Shown here: piece after piece, positions 44,412 to 56,768 of the stretch
Position numbering within the stretch: the first letter of the stretch is position 1
Layout: the number at the start of each line of letters is the position of its first letter
Source of the DNA: Telopea speciosissima
Taxonomy: Eukaryota; Streptophyta; Magnoliopsida; Proteales; Proteaceae
NCBI RefSeq assembly: GCF_018873765.1
Contig: NC_057926.1
Coordinates: forward strand, 56,371,378-56,435,377
Direction of reading: 5' to 3'
DNA length: 64,000 nucleotides
Translations under genes and position numbers: made by a program
The notes under the pieces: model-generated
What the model was told of the DNA's origin: nothing
The model's input: only the letters and a program-made list of their open reading frames with translations
Database searches by the model: none

Positions 44412-45579
44412 GATCTCTCATCAGTGGTTAGGCTTATGAAAATTCCTTTTTTTGTTTTGTTTTTAAGTTTCAGTCAAAATTTTGGTTGGACATTGAACAT
44501 TTAGGAAGATTATGAATCTTTTTTTGGTTGAATCTCTCGGCTTTATACTGGTACATTGGGATGATCATATTTAGAGAATTTTGTTATCTAGAGAATTTAA
44601 GAGATACAATTGTTCATGCAATGTATTCCTCCAATAATTGATATTTTGCTCACGGTGGTTTGAAAATGTTCCAACCTCAGGCAGAATTGGTTTGTCTATT
44701 TCATTTATCTTGCCAAATTGAGGGCAGCAGCAGAGTGAATGTTTGTATGAACTTGCATCATTAAGGTTATTACTCAAATGAAAGTAAGTTTTGCTTCAAT
44801 GGGGAAATGAAGCTGAGAGTTTGGCAATTGAATAGAACAATGGAATTTTCAGTATCAGTAGCATCCTGATATGTTTTTCTTTAAAGCATCCTGTCTATCA
44901 GCTGAATGAAGGATTCAAGATGATTCCCCTGTAGGGATTCGAAGAATGGGAGCAGAAGCCTCGCACCCTTTTCTTGTTTTTTTGGTCATTCAGTTTCTGT
45001 ATTGTTGCAAGAGAAATTTCTTGGTTGGAAATTGATTCGCTTCATGCCTTAAATCTTCTACTTGCACGCCATCTCTAAAATTATCACACGTCACCCAAAC
45101 ATATTAGAGATCATCCTATCTTGATCTATTCAGATTATTTGATATCAATTTTGAGTTTGGAAACCTTTTAACTCATTTATTCCTCATCATGCTTGAAATG
45201 TTCTTATTTTCTTCATTTGAATTTAATCTATAAATTGCTTTTGCTGTGATCGATTGAGAATACAGAATTTAGTTTCATGGCAGAGATGGTTTCTTGTCAT
45301 TACGTTTTGAAGGGCAAACCTTGACCTACGGTTGATGAGGAACAGGTCATGGTGAATTGAGTTCCTTCTTAAATCTTCTTTTTTTTTTTTTTTAGAAAGA
45401 AAAATCTTCTTTCAAATCTTTAGAAGGAATCTCTTCTCGTGACTCTAGCTTTTGTTTCAGTTTTTATTTTTGATACTTTGTCTAGGTGGTAGTCTGGATT
45501 GAAGGAGGTGGAGCTTAAACCATCTCTTCCCTGGCTCTTGCTGTTTTGAGTTTGTTTTTAGGCAATGTCCCAATCCATA
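44412..45579. other. RACK1 3' flank and intergenic DNA
   Basis: The first few hundred bases probably include the RACK1 3' UTR; AT-rich sequence with several AATAAA-like words follows. No gene recognised. Confidence 0.5.
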
Positions 45580-45747
45580 GGGCAAGCGTAAAGGGAATAC
45601 CTTGTGCATGAGCCTCCCGCTACTGTGAGGTCTTGGGAGGTTCATAATGTACTTCGCTTTTCGCAGAGAGGAAACAGTATTCAGCCTTACTGCTTAGCAG
45701 AGAGGCTGTTTCGACCCAACAACCATTAGGTCATAATGGAGCAACCA
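45580..45747 (-). mobile_element. Au-type SINE
   Basis: On the minus strand the sequence begins GGTTGCTCCATTATGACC and runs through AACAGCCTCTCTGC, AAGCAGTAAGGCTG, TACATTATGAACCTCCC and GCGGGAGGCTCATGCACAAG. This is the plant Au SINE, a tRNA-derived retroposon, recognised from its consensus. Between GTAAGGCTG and GTACATTATG there is an extra segment of about 28 bases (with TTTCCTCTCTGCG) that resembles the neighbouring CCTCTCTGC block, probably a small internal duplication. A target duplication was not found. Confidence 0.85.
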
Positions 45748-46051
45748 TATCAAGTTTCTTATCTATTCCTAGTGCTCTCATAGTATTAATTTTCAAACCT
45801 TTATTTTCTATCCAAAAAAAATATAAAAAAAAATGAAATCAAACCTTTATGTTGCTCCTTGGCAAATTCTATTTGAATTAAGATTTTAAATCGATCCACA
45901 AAACTTAGGCCCACATCTAATGTTAAAATATTGTTTGTAATACATTACAGATTAGCTAATTCTTTTTCCATCTTTACCCGTTTAACAACTCTAGTGATAC
46001 GAAGCCAAGCAACTCTATGAAAGGGAATATGATCATGCATGTATGTTGGCA
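45748..46051. other. Intergenic DNA
   Basis: AT-rich DNA with no recognised feature. Confidence 0.5.
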
Positions 46052-46059
46052 GTTGGCAC

Positions 46060-46329
46060 TAGTGATGTAAATGAATAGTCGAAATCAGTTTTCGTATTCG
46101 TGTTCGTATCTGTTTAGCATTATTCGAATCCGTCCGAAAGCTAAACGGATGCGGATACGGATAGTGTGTAGCTATCCAAAAAACTATATTTACATGTAAA
46201 CGGATAAAATATTCGATTCGTATCCGTGTCTGTATCCGTTTAACACTATCAGAATCCGTTTGATAGCTAATCAGATGCGGATACGGATATAGCACTATCC
46301 GAGCCAAATCCGTTCCATTTACAACCCTA
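46060..46329. mobile_element. hAT-like MITE
   Basis: This 270-bp element begins TAGTGATGTAAATG and ends CATTTACAACCCTA. An exact 8-bp duplication, GTTGGCAC, lies at 46052-46059 and 46330-46337. The interior is rich in CGGATACGGATA-type words. The 8-bp duplication and TA-G-like ends fit hAT. Confidence 0.9.
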
Positions 46330-46337
46330 GTTGGCAC

Positions 46338-46727
46338 TACCATTGGGTCTCGTAGAACCAAGGATAGCAACCCGGAACAACCAAGCTACCCAAATCTGGA
46401 TATCCTAGCAGTCGATGAGCAAATCCTATTAGGGGTGCTGGGCTAGGATTGGGATTTCCAAAAAGAAAATCACGAATTTTACGCAACCCGACCCTGTATT
46501 TGGAAAAATCACGAATCAAGGACAACCTTCTACCCAATGGGACCAACTTTCGTATGGACCACTACAAATTGGGGCAAGAACAGTATAGAAAATGCTTAAA
46601 TCCACCCTACCAGAGCCCGAAATATCCAAGACAGAAAGAATCCCCTCATTGATAGCTTTGACAGCTCCTTGTAAGGTCTCGTGCTTCAAGAAATTTAACA
46701 ATTTATGGAAACTTTCCTCCATGGTAG
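46338..46727. other. Intergenic DNA
   Basis: Minus-strand frames at 46337-46546 and 46516-46722 have no recognisable motif. The region may be old LINE sequence, but nothing firm was seen. Confidence 0.4.
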
Positions 46728-46735
46728 TTCCTTGT

Positions 46736-47277
46736 TAAGGGTGTCAATTGGGACAGTTCTCGGTATTTAGGATGGGTCTACACTGGTATTGGTATCAAAG
46801 GTATCAATCTCAGTACCGTTTCATTTAGTAAACGAGACTAGGTACCGGTTCCTAAATGGTTCTAAGCCCGACAAAAAAGGGAGAAGAACTTTAATGATTC
46901 CGAGATAGTTCCATTATTAGAAAGTTACTTCAAGTACAAACCCAAGATGAATTTTATGATTTTATTTCTTCAAATTCCCTAAGAACACATGTAAGTTTCT
47001 CAAAACGAAGTCTAAGAATTAGTGAGGACAACCTACCGCCATATACCTTCAATACAATAACATGAAATATACCCTTTGAAAGAATACAAATGGTTTCGGT
47101 ACCTAATCTGTATTTTGGTACTGACACCATTGGGAATCCCGTCCCAGAACCGTTCAGTCCCACTTATTATTCGGTACCAAAATCAGATTCCAATACCGTC
47201 TCGTTTATTAATGGAACGGTCCGATACTGGGTTTTAACGGGACGGTTCCCGGTTCTAATCCCAAATTGACACCCTTA
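46736..47277. mobile_element. hAT-like MITE, GGTACC/GGTTCC-rich type
   Basis: The left end TAAGGGTGTCAATTGGGACA matches the complement of the right end, TAAGGGTGTCAATTTGGGAT. The flanking octamers TTCCTTGT (46728-46735) and CTCCTTGT (47278-47285) agree in seven of eight positions. The interior is rich in GGTACC- and GGAACGG-like words. It is related to the poorer copies near 1800 and 11890. Confidence 0.85.
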
Positions 47278-47285
47278 CTCCTTGT

Positions 47286-48265
47286 AAGGTCTCTTAATCT
47301 CAACAACACCAGAAATTCTGTTTCACTTATTTCCTTCTTCATAAGTGATTCTGAAACTCATGAATTACCCTTTCTTCCTTGCTGGAAAAAACGATGTCAT
47401 GGTTTCCCAGTTCCCACCTCTTCTAAGTAACCGGAGGAAATAGAACACAATATGATGTGAATAGTACACCCTACGAATAGTAATTATGAAAAGTACATTG
47501 TGATGTTTAGGAAAAAAATTTACGGCTACATTTATTATAAGAATGTTCCTGTTACAAGACTAGCAACCAAAGAAATGGAATAATTAACTTTTTTTTTGGG
47601 GTCATAAATACCCTCCTAGGTTTTTGTATTTTCTAAAATACCCTTTAAGATCCCATTTCCTTGGCCTTATAGTAAGTGCCACACAAGGAAAAACCATGGG
47701 ACTTTGTCTAGGTAAAACTCCAAATATCAATCAATGAGGTTACAACTTCTCTACAAATAACTAGAGGGTTACAAACTCAAGAAGATACCTTCTCCTAATG
47801 AAGAGAATGCTAGTACCAGCGCCATGCCACAACGTATACAAGAACCCTATTGAAGAACTTCTCTTGTTCTCTTGTTCTTATTCTCTATACTTTGGCTAAA
47901 GCTCTCTTCCCATCTCCTCTGAGAACGGAGGAAAAAGGGGGTTTTGGGGGGGGGGGGGACCTTGAATTCCATGTGTAACCCCCATTTTTTATTTTGATGG
48001 ATAGTAGTAGGTAGGTGGGAAGGCCGCCGGCAGCCTCCCCTTTTTCTTTTCCTTGTTCAGTAGACACAAAAGAAGCGAAGAAGAAAGAGAGAGTTTGTCT
48101 TTATTTTTGTCTTCTGTACAGTACTCCAACCATTTTTTTTTTCTAATTTGAACTTCTTTTGAATTTTCTTTATTCACACACAGTTGATGCATGCTATGGA
48201 GACACGATGTCTCTTTCATGGGTCCCTCCTCGTGAGAGGACCCCAATACTCTTCATTGGGACCTA
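47286..48265. other. Intergenic DNA
   Basis: A poly-G run lies near 47947-47958. No gene or complete element recognised; minus-strand frames at 47885-48246 carry no family motif. Confidence 0.45.
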
Positions 48266-48413
48266 GCTCTCCTCTAATCGTGGAGGAGGACCAGCCCAGC
48301 AAAAATATGGGGGTTTTTGGTCATTTCATAGGGGGGTGGCGTCTGTGAAATGACCCATACACCTCTGTTTTGCTGGGCTGGATCCTGTAGCTCCCACCAC
48401 GGCTAGAGGAGAG
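48266..48413. repeat. Foldback MITE
   Basis: The left arm (CTCTCCTCTAATCGTGGAGG, ACCAGCCCAGCAAAA, GGTCATTTCA) is mirrored by the right arm (TGAAATGACC, TTTTGCTGGGCTGGA, CCACGGCTAGAGGAGAG). The arms are about 65 bp with a short centre. Confidence 0.8.
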
Positions 48414-49565
48414 CCGAATACCTTCCCCTATAGCCTGAAGCAAGATCGCAATGTGCATCTACGTAGTCTAGTTTCAAAAAAATATCCTCTTCCATTACCT
48501 TCTCTACAGCCCTATATATGTATACTGTCACCCCAAACAGAGCACTGCCAAGAAGCTTCTAAGCAAATGGGTGTGGCAAAATATCGCAGCTTCTCTGTAA
48601 TGCTCGCAAGAACTTAATGTTTCCTCCAAATTTCCTCGTCGGTCTAGTGACCATTACAGACTGAGGAAACTATTATAATTGCGCTCCAGGCGAAGATGGA
48701 TTCTATCAGTGCCTCGGTAATCCAAGGACTTTTCAAAAAAAAAATGCAAAGATTGCTATGCTAAGAACAAGAAAAAGAAGCAACCAAATTAATTTTCTCT
48801 CCAGATATATCTTTGGTAAAATAAAGGACTGTAGAGATCTTTAATTTGATTTGGAATGATGCATCAGTGCATCTGATAGTACTATTGGAGAATAAGCCCA
48901 ACAGGTTCTTTTAAGGAAAAGAACAGAAACCATTTACAATTACACTACTCCTAAAACGAAAAATAAAAGAAAAATGTAAAGACGTGTTTGATTTGATTTT
49001 TTTTTATTTCTCATCAAACGAATGACATCTTCTTTTGGAAATCCTAGCTATTCTTAGCATGATATTGGGGAATCTCATTGCTATTAATAGAAAAGTTTAA
49101 AATTTTAATTTACTGTATAATTAATTAAAATAAAATATAAAATTATAATAGTGTTATTATGTGATTATGTAAGATTGTATCAATTTCTATGATATTATAG
49201 GTAATTTGTATGGAATTGAATATATAATTTTTTGATGGCACACACCTTGTTCCATTTGATCTATTTCTTTGTTTCGTCATAAATCGTATGGATCTCTTCT
49301 TCATCGTCAGCATCAGTTGTATTGTTGTTGCTGACAATCTCTTGTAATTATTAGGTGGTTAAGTAACCTTCCATCTTCATCAGTTCTCATTTTCAATTTA
49401 AATTTGGACACCCTAAAGTAGTTATGTAACTGCTCATAGCCTATTCCATCATCTTCCCACTCTGTTTTTCAAATTTCATATAGGAACAAATTTCATGACA
49501 CGATTGCACGGCCTTGAAGTATGCATGGTCTTTCGGTCAATGACCGAAAATGGAGTGTAAAAACA
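48414..49565. other. Intergenic AT-rich DNA
   Basis: No gene seen. The minus-strand frame at 49143-49337 has no motif. Confidence 0.5.
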
Positions 49566-49573
49566 CTTAAAAC

Positions 49574-50129
49574 TAGGGCTGCAACAGGGTCGGGTTGGGC
49601 CGAGCTTTGTAGTACCCTAGCCCAACCCTAAGTCCCCTTAGCTAGGCCCAGGCCCGACCCTACCCTGACTCAGGGCCAGAAAAATCCAACCCTGACCCGT
49701 CCTCAGGGTCGGGCCGGGCCAACCCTGATTGGCCCTGGTCATGGGGAGGGGAAAAGAAATGCATGGGTAGGAATGGGCTGGGAAGAACATTATTAATTTT
49801 ATATAAAATAATAATATAATAAATTATATTATAACACTTATTATCTTCATATATAGTATATTATATAAAAAAATGTGGGTGAAATTTAAAGTTTATAATG
49901 TATAAATTATATCAACATATATTTTATAGTATAACTTAAATCAGGGTAGGGCCGGGCCGGGCCAAGCTTAGCTCGAGACCTCAACCCTAATCCGACCCGA
50001 CCCTAACTCAAGGCCAGAAATTTCCAGCCCTGACCCATCCTCAGGGCCAAATATCTCAGCCCAGACCCTGTTCGGGCTCAGGGCGGGCCAGGGCGGGTTC
50101 GGGCCGACAAGGCCAAACTTGCACCCCTA
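49574..50129 (+). mobile_element. hAT-like element D, the compact form of the family
   Basis: At 556 bp this is the shortest copy. It starts TAGGGCTGCAACAGGGTCGG and ends GGCCAAACTTGCACCCCTA. An exact 8-bp duplication, CTTAAAAC, lies at 49566-49573 and 50130-50137. Two GGGCC/CCCTGA-rich tips of about 190 bp enclose an AT-rich centre (49780-49935) with no payload, so it shows the basic form to which copies A, B and C have added sequence. Confidence 0.92.
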
Positions 50130-50137
50130 CTTAAAAC

Positions 50138-50678
50138 CCCATACCTTTTCCCGCAAAGGAAATCCCAAGATTGAAATGAATTCACACCGGAGGGTTTCAA
50201 GGATGTTGCAGTGTATTGAAGTATTACAACAATGCAGAAGTAATCGGAGAGGGGACCATTGCAGAGGTGGTGGCGGATCAAACAAGGGAGAGAAAGTCAA
50301 CAGAATTTGATAGAGATCATTCGGAACAATTATTATATCAAACTCCATTTGGTATTATAATTGAGAAAATCAAAGTCCATATTGAACAGTTGAAAGGAGG
50401 TAATGTTTAATCTAAGCTTGCGAATTTTTTAATGGAACTGATAATATTTCCTATGAATCCTAAGTACTATAATCTCTCCTTAAAAGTATTGAAAATGGCA
50501 TATGGGGTTTGAAGATATCAGATTCCACAAAGGATAGAATTATTGCTCAAGTCATGCATCCAACTAATGGTAGATACATTGCAGCCAACAACTGGTGCAG
50601 GGCTTATTGGTTGGGTCTTTGATTCTCTAAGTGTTTGAGATTTTATTTTTTTGTTTAATTGTTATTACTTTTTAAACC
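50138..50678. other. Upstream region of HAK transporter 1
   Basis: An open plus-strand frame at 50216-50410 (NNAEVIGEGTIAEVVADQ and onward) has no recognisable family and no clear start context. It may be a decayed gene piece. The rest is promoter-proximal DNA. Confidence 0.4.
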
Positions 50679-50684
50679 TATAAA
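50679..50684 (+). promoter_or_regulatory. TATA box of HAK transporter 1
   Basis: CCTATAAAGG lies about 62 bp upstream of the ATG at 50746, implying a short leader of about 30 bases unless a further upstream start is used. Confidence 0.45.
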
Positions 50685-50745
50685 GGAAGCGATGGAAAAG
50701 AATTGCTGAAAAGATCAGGAAAGATAGAAGTAGTGTTAAGGATCG

Positions 50746-53700
50746 ATGGCAGATTCAGTGAAGGTAATTCCAGAAAGCATGGATGAGAAAAGGTTTAGCC
50801 GTGTAGATTCCCTTCAATTGGAGGCTGGAAAAGTCTCCAACCTAAGCCACAAAGAAAAGGTATCATAATCTCTGTCTTGCTCTGTTTTATTTCCATGAAA
50901 TTTGGTTTCAATCTCTCTCTCTCTCTCATTGTTGTTGTTGGTTTCTGGTTTCAAGTCATCATGATTTCTCATTAAGCTTGTTTGTATCATGGACGACGAG
51001 CAGAAAGCGAGTTGGGGAACGACATTGAGCTTAGCATTCCAGTGCATTGGAGTTGTGTATGGAGATATCGGCACATCTCCACTGTATGTGTATTCTAGCA
51101 CATTCACAAACGGAATCAATAACAAACAGGACTTACTTGGGGTCTTGTCTCTCATCATTTACACTCTCACACTTCTAACCTTGATTAAATATGTTTTTAT
51201 TGTCTTAAGGGCCAATGACAATGGTGATGGTAAGCTTCACTTTGTTTCATCATTACATCCATTCTTTCTTCTTGTACTAATTTTGTGAATTAAAAGATGA
51301 TTCTTGAAGATACCCAGTAACAATTAAATTTTATATGTTGTAGGGGGAACTTTTGCGGTCTATTCCAAGATATGCCGCCATGTTAAGGTGAGCTTAATTC
51401 CAAATTATCAGCAAGAGGATGCAGAGCTGTCCAACTATAGCATAGAAGTCCCTACTAAGAATATGAAGATAGCTGAGTTTGTTAAAGAGATTATGGAGAA
51501 CAGTCGAGTACTTCATGTCCTGCTGTTCCTGTGTGCTATCATTGGTACTTCTATGGTGATGGGAGATGGGGTTCTCACTCCAGCAATTTCAGGTTTGTCA
51601 TGTTGTCGATCTTATGTTGACTAGTTATATGATGGAGGCACAATCAATATCTATAACTATCAAAACTAAAATGATAATACTCAGACTATTATTCTCTGCA
51701 TCTTTGGCAGAATTATGTGACCTATCCTCCACCACATTCACAAATTAGTTTTGTTTTGTTTTTTTTTTGTTTTTTCCAGTGCTTTCTGCAGTGGGTGGAA
51801 TCACAATAGCAGTGCCAACACTTAGTCAAGGTACTCACTCGATCATCTTGCTTATAATTATGACACATTCAATTAATTGTCTAACAGATCTTGATCCAAA
51901 AAAGTCCAATCTGAATTCAATTCTATATTAATATTAAAATCTGAAATGATAATCTTCATAAAACAGTATTGAAACTACATGTGTTAATCTTTCCCCAAAT
52001 TAATCTTAATGAATTCATAGTATGGCCGGGTCAGCTGGAATATTATTCGATGATCTATTCTTCATAACTAATTCATTATTCTGTCAATGTTGTTGATTTT
52101 CCAGGTGCCGTCGTTGGAATTTCTATAGTGATCTTGGTCCTTCTCTTTGTATTTCAACGATATGGAACAGACAAAGTTGGTTTTACATTTGCCCCTATGA
52201 TTTGCTTATGGTTTGTTTTCATTGGTGGCATCGGCCTCTATAACTTAATTAAGTATGATATTGGTATCTTACGTGCGTTCAATCCAAAATACATCATTGA
52301 TTATTTCAGAAGAAATGGCAAAGATGGATATATATCCCTTGGAGGGGTTCTTTTGTGCATCACAGGTGAGTAAACCTAAAACTTTTGATTTCCACTCTCA
52401 CTATTTCACAAGAGAATAAAATGTTACCAAATTAACTACCATCTCTGTTGATGTGAAACAGGAACGGAAGCAATGTTTGCAGACTTGGGTCACTTCAATG
52501 TCCGAGCCGTTCAAGTATGTAGAGACTGCATAAACTCCTACCTAACTTAGCATCATCATATTGCAGAAAATCTTGCTAATTCAATTTTCAGAGCAATGAC
52601 AAATTCAGTTGTTTAATTACTTTTTCACAGATTAGTTTTGGTGGATTTGTGTATCCTGCATTACTATTCGCTTACAGTGGGCAAGCTGCATATCTCAGTA
52701 AATTCCCCGAAAATGTTGCAAATACTTTCTATAAGAGTATTCCTGGTAAGTGGATCTCAGTTCGGTAGGCATGGAATAAATTGGAATTGATGGCCTGGAT
52801 GAGTACATATATACCTCAAAAGTCTTTCCTGTACGTTTTTAACTTTCCTAGGGATGCTTTCTTTCAATTGATGTCATCAGGTCCTTTATACTGGCCACAA
52901 TTTGTTATAGCTGTTATCGCATCTGTTATTGCAAGCCAAGCTATGATCTCTGGAGCATTCTCAATCATAGCTCAATCCCAAAGTCTTGGATGCTTCCCAA
53001 GGGTTAAGGTGATTCACACTTCAAAGAAGTATGCAGGTCAGGTTTATATCCCTGAAGTTAACTATGCACTCATGATCGGCTGCATCATTGTCACAGCTGC
53101 CTTCCAGAGTACAACAAACATCGGCAATGCATATGGTAAGCTCTAAATTAATGCTCCATACTAGATGTCTCGCACGTACAAAGTATGATTAGATTCCCTT
53201 CATATTTATCACCCGCAAAGAAGGGGATGCAAAAGAATATATATGTAACATCTGTCTGTAACTTTGATGCATGCAGGTATTTGTGTTGTTACTGTAATGG
53301 TGATCACAACATCTTTGGTTAGTCTCATAATGCTAGTCATATGGAAAATATCCATTCTGTGGATTGGCCTCTTCTTTGCGATTTTTGCTGCAATAGAGGT
53401 AATATATCTATCCTCTGTGGTATATAAGTTTGTACAAGGCGGATGGCTTCCACTGGCGTTTGCTGCAGTTCTTGTGACCATTATGTGGACATGGCATTAT
53501 GTTCACAAAGAGAGATATATGTTCGAGCTGGAAAACAAGGTCTCTAGTGATTTTATAAGAGATTTGGCCATGAACCCAAATATAAACAGGGTACCAGGAA
53601 TTGGACTTCTGTATTCTGAGCTTGTTCAAGGCATCCCGCCAATATTTCCTCACTTCATTTCAAACATACCATCCATCCATTCAGTTCTAGTGTTTGTCTC

Positions 53701-54202
53701 TATAAAGCACATCCCAGTCCGTACAGTGGAAATGGAGGAACGTTTTCTATTCCGTCAGGTTGAGCCCCGTGAGTACCGGATGTTTCGCTGTGTTGTTCGA
53801 TATGGCTATAAGGATGTCTTTGATAAACGAGAGGAGTTTGAGCAACAGCTAGTCCAACACTTGAAAGAATTTATTCGTCATGAAAACTTAATGCACAACG
53901 AGGATTTAATAGAACAGCAATCAACGAACTCTTCAGGCAGAATTGTCAGTTCCGGCTTCGTTAGCGGACCAATCCTTGGAGCGGAGGATGAGACACAGTT
54001 CATCGAAAAAGCAATGGAGAAAGGAGTGGTGTATCTCTTGGGCGAACCAGAAGTGATGGCAAAACCAGAATCCTCATTCTTGAAAAAGATCATTGTCAAT
54101 TATTTCTATAACTTCTTGAGGAGGAACTTTAGGCAAGGACAAGACATAATGTCCATTCCACGGACAAAGGTTCTCAAAGTCGGAATGATATATGAGATTT
54201 GA
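50746..54202 (+). CDS. HAK/KUP/KT potassium transporter, HAK5-like, gene 1
   Basis: HAK/KUP proteins move K+ across the plasma membrane, usually with H+. Nine exons: 50746-50859, 51004-51229, 51344-51592, 51780-51830, 52105-52365, 52462-52514, 52631-52745, 52881-53135 and 53277-54202. All have GT-AG borders and consistent phase, giving 749 residues (family usual is 750-800). The signature [15 protein letters not shown] lies in exon 2. [18 protein letters not shown] spans exons 2-3, [10 protein letters not shown] ends exon 3, [14 protein letters not shown] is in exon 5, [17 protein letters not shown] in exon 6 and GMIYEI at the very end. The sequence most resembles cluster I high-affinity HAK5 proteins (VLSAVGGIT and LCITGTEA context). 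Exon 1 encodes an N-terminal [13 protein letters not shown] typical of the family. Gene 2, 3.3 kb downstream, is a convergent paralogue with the same exon plan. No damage was seen. Induction by low K+ would be expected for HAK5 but cannot be read from the promoter. Confidence 0.92.
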
Positions 54203-55017
54203 GATTTTCCATGATCTTCCCTGAACTGCAAATGATATATTAGTCTAGTGTTGATCACTAAAAGAGATGAAGCGAATAAGATCATGCATGGATTAATCCA
54301 AGTATAGTAGTCTCATTCTTTTGTGAAGTTACTTCAAATATGTTGAGAGCTTAACGTGGATAATGTGATGTATCTACCATATTGTAAAATGGATTCTTCT
54401 CCATTAGTTTATGAAGTTTTTTTTTTCTTTGTGGTGCAACCCTCCTTCCAGAAAGGGAGAAATTTATTTAGCCTCAAAAAGCAAAAAGAGATTTACAATC
54501 TTGAGAAACTGTGTTGTGAGAGAGAGGTCAAACATTTACCATCAGTTAACAAGATTCTATTCATAAGTAGAGAAATTACCTGAGACCTTAACTGGCGACC
54601 CTTGAAGTCGAGATCGACGTGATCCCCCACCTCCATTCCGCCTCTTCAACAAATCCGCAAATCACCATATTTTGAGACAACCATAGCACCTCGATCCACC
54701 ACTTCTCGGCCTAACCACCACCATCACCAATGAAGACATACCTTAAACCCTCCCTGAATGACCAAAGAGCTCGAAAGATTCTGATAGTCCTCTCTCTCTT
54801 TCAAAGGAGAGGTTTGCCGTAGTTGGAAAACGTTGGAAAACCGGGTTTTGAATGGGGCTAATCACTCAAGTCAAGTTAAAATTTTGGAAAACCTGGTCAA
54901 GAGTCTTGTAAACTAGATCAGAGTAAAAAATGACAATACTGGGTTATAAATCATCCAAGTCAAATAAGACTTGGTATTTTTATCCGAGTCATCACAAACT
55001 TGCAAGTTTAGTCGTAT
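54203..55017. other. 3' flank of HAK transporter 1
   Basis: Likely 3' UTR in the first few hundred bases, then repeat-like sequence. The region around 54835-55015 (GGAAAACC..GTTTTG, ACTCAAGTCAAG) resembles sequence at 23700-23880 and 56990-57060 and is probably a dispersed repeat. No gene. Confidence 0.5.
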
Positions 55018-55026
55018 TTTAAAAAA

Positions 55027-56759
55027 GAGTAAATTACAAAGACCTCCGTTGACCTTTCTGACAATTCAGGGAATCTTCCCTGCGTTTCTAACAATTACTC
55101 AAACCTTCCCTACTTTTCAAACTTAGCTTCACTTTAGCCCCAGTCCGTTAGTATTTTAACCCTAATTAACGGATAAATTGGAAAAACCTAAGAAACCTGA
55201 CAATTATACCTATTTTCCCTTTACAAAGTTTCCCTATTGCCCTTACACCCTTTCCCTTTTTTTCTTCTTCTACCTCCTGCAAACCCACCTGCTCCCACCC
55301 CTCTGCAACCCCAACCACGCAGGCCGCAACCCCCACTCTCCACCTGAGAAACATATTAAATCTCTCTCTCTCTCTCTCTCTTATTACAGTCTTACTCTGC
55401 TTCTGAAATTTCCAACGGTTGCAGAATGGAATGTTCTTAGTCATTTTCAAATAGCTGTGGTGACAGCTCTGATCTTCGCCAACTCTTTGTAAGCAAGGGC
55501 ATTTTGCAGGAGGAAGAAGAAGAAGAAGAAAGGATCGAATGATTCATTAGATACTTTTATGAATATCATCAAGTATCGTAAATAAATGGATCGTATTGTT
55601 CTATCACTTGATGACCATATTCACTCTTTGATAAAGTATCACCATGGGTCAGATTCAATAGAATCTAATCCATGGATTAAGGGGTAAAAAACAAAACAAA
55701 CAAACAAATCCAAACCAACTTGTAAGATAAGGAAATCAAGAGGCAAGTGCAAATCTGCTGCTGTCCAAGCTGAAGCCTAACCAATTCTTCATGGGTTTCT
55801 CTTAGTTCTTAGTCTGAATTCTGAAACTTATATGTGTGAAATTTTATGGATCAGATGAAGCACCTTCATGGGAAATTCTTTATCCGCGATTCAAGATATT
55901 GAAGACACAGCAAGAATAACTTTCTCTTGCAAGTTGCAAGTTCTTCCTCTGCACTAAAAATCTCATCATTGCCAGCTTATATTTTAGCTAGAGGTACTTC
56001 AAGATTTCACAATTAACAGTCCTATTCATTCATTTGTAGCAAAGAAAAGAAGATGGATATGAAAGGACTCACATGAAGCAAGAAATGATTTTCCATCTCT
56101 TACCCTCTTTAAGATACTACTCAGAATAAGCTTATCAGTGCTCTGTATTTGGAAAAACTTGGGCGTACAACAGAGAATCAATCACCTCTTCAAATTCTCA
56201 TCTTATCTCTATTATTTAAAACCCTAGAGGTTTCAGAAGCTCTCTTCCTCAAAGGATAACGAAGAGTAGGAATGAACTCAACCCCTTAAGACAGCAGCTG
56301 CTGATATGTAGAACCTTGATCGGTTCTAACCATTCTACAACCGTTCTATATGTAACCGTTCTACCCTACCTAGGAGGAGTACTAGATCCTTCTGCACAGT
56401 CATGAAAACCAAAGAAAGCATACACGCGAGTGAATGAATGAAAAGAAAGCATCTCGATCTCTAATGGCAACACAACCCTCATCTTCTTCGTCGGAGCTTC
56501 GAATTCAGGAGTAACGAGAACAAAAACAGCTCCCTATCGATCGGAAAACTCAATCGGATCAAATGAAGCGGCTCGTAGCAATGGATCAGCACTGTGGAGG
56601 AAACGGTTATACGATTAGTTTGTAATTCAAATTCAAAAGTCCGATTGACTAGTTCACTATATACCTTATCTAGCTGTTGTAAGGTAGGAAGGTCTGAGTA
56701 ATGCGAGGGAGGTTCCCTGAATTGTCAGAAAGGTCATGGGAGGTCCGAGTAATTTACTA
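55027..56759. mobile_element. Mutator-like element 4, between the two HAK genes
   Basis: The 1733-bp element is flanked by a 9-bp duplication, TTTAAAAAA (55018-55026 and 56760-56768). The left end reads GAGTAAATTACAAAGACCTC, then GACCTTTCTGACAATTCAGG. The complement of the right end reads TAGTAAATTACTCGGACCTC, then GACCTTTCTGACAATTCAGG. The repeats run about 75 bp. The duplication is A-rich, so it is a little less decisive than in the other elements. No transposase. The interior includes a (TC)n run at about 55361-55382 and a plus-strand ATG at 56464 (MATQPSSSSSELRIQE then stop) that could be the start of a captured gene. Confidence 0.82.
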
Positions 56760-56768
56760 TTTAAAAAA

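Noticed and set aside
50216-50410. 64-codon plus-strand frame upstream of HAK gene 1
   Set aside because: It looks somewhat protein-like but has no recognisable motif and no partner exon. Left as unassigned flank.
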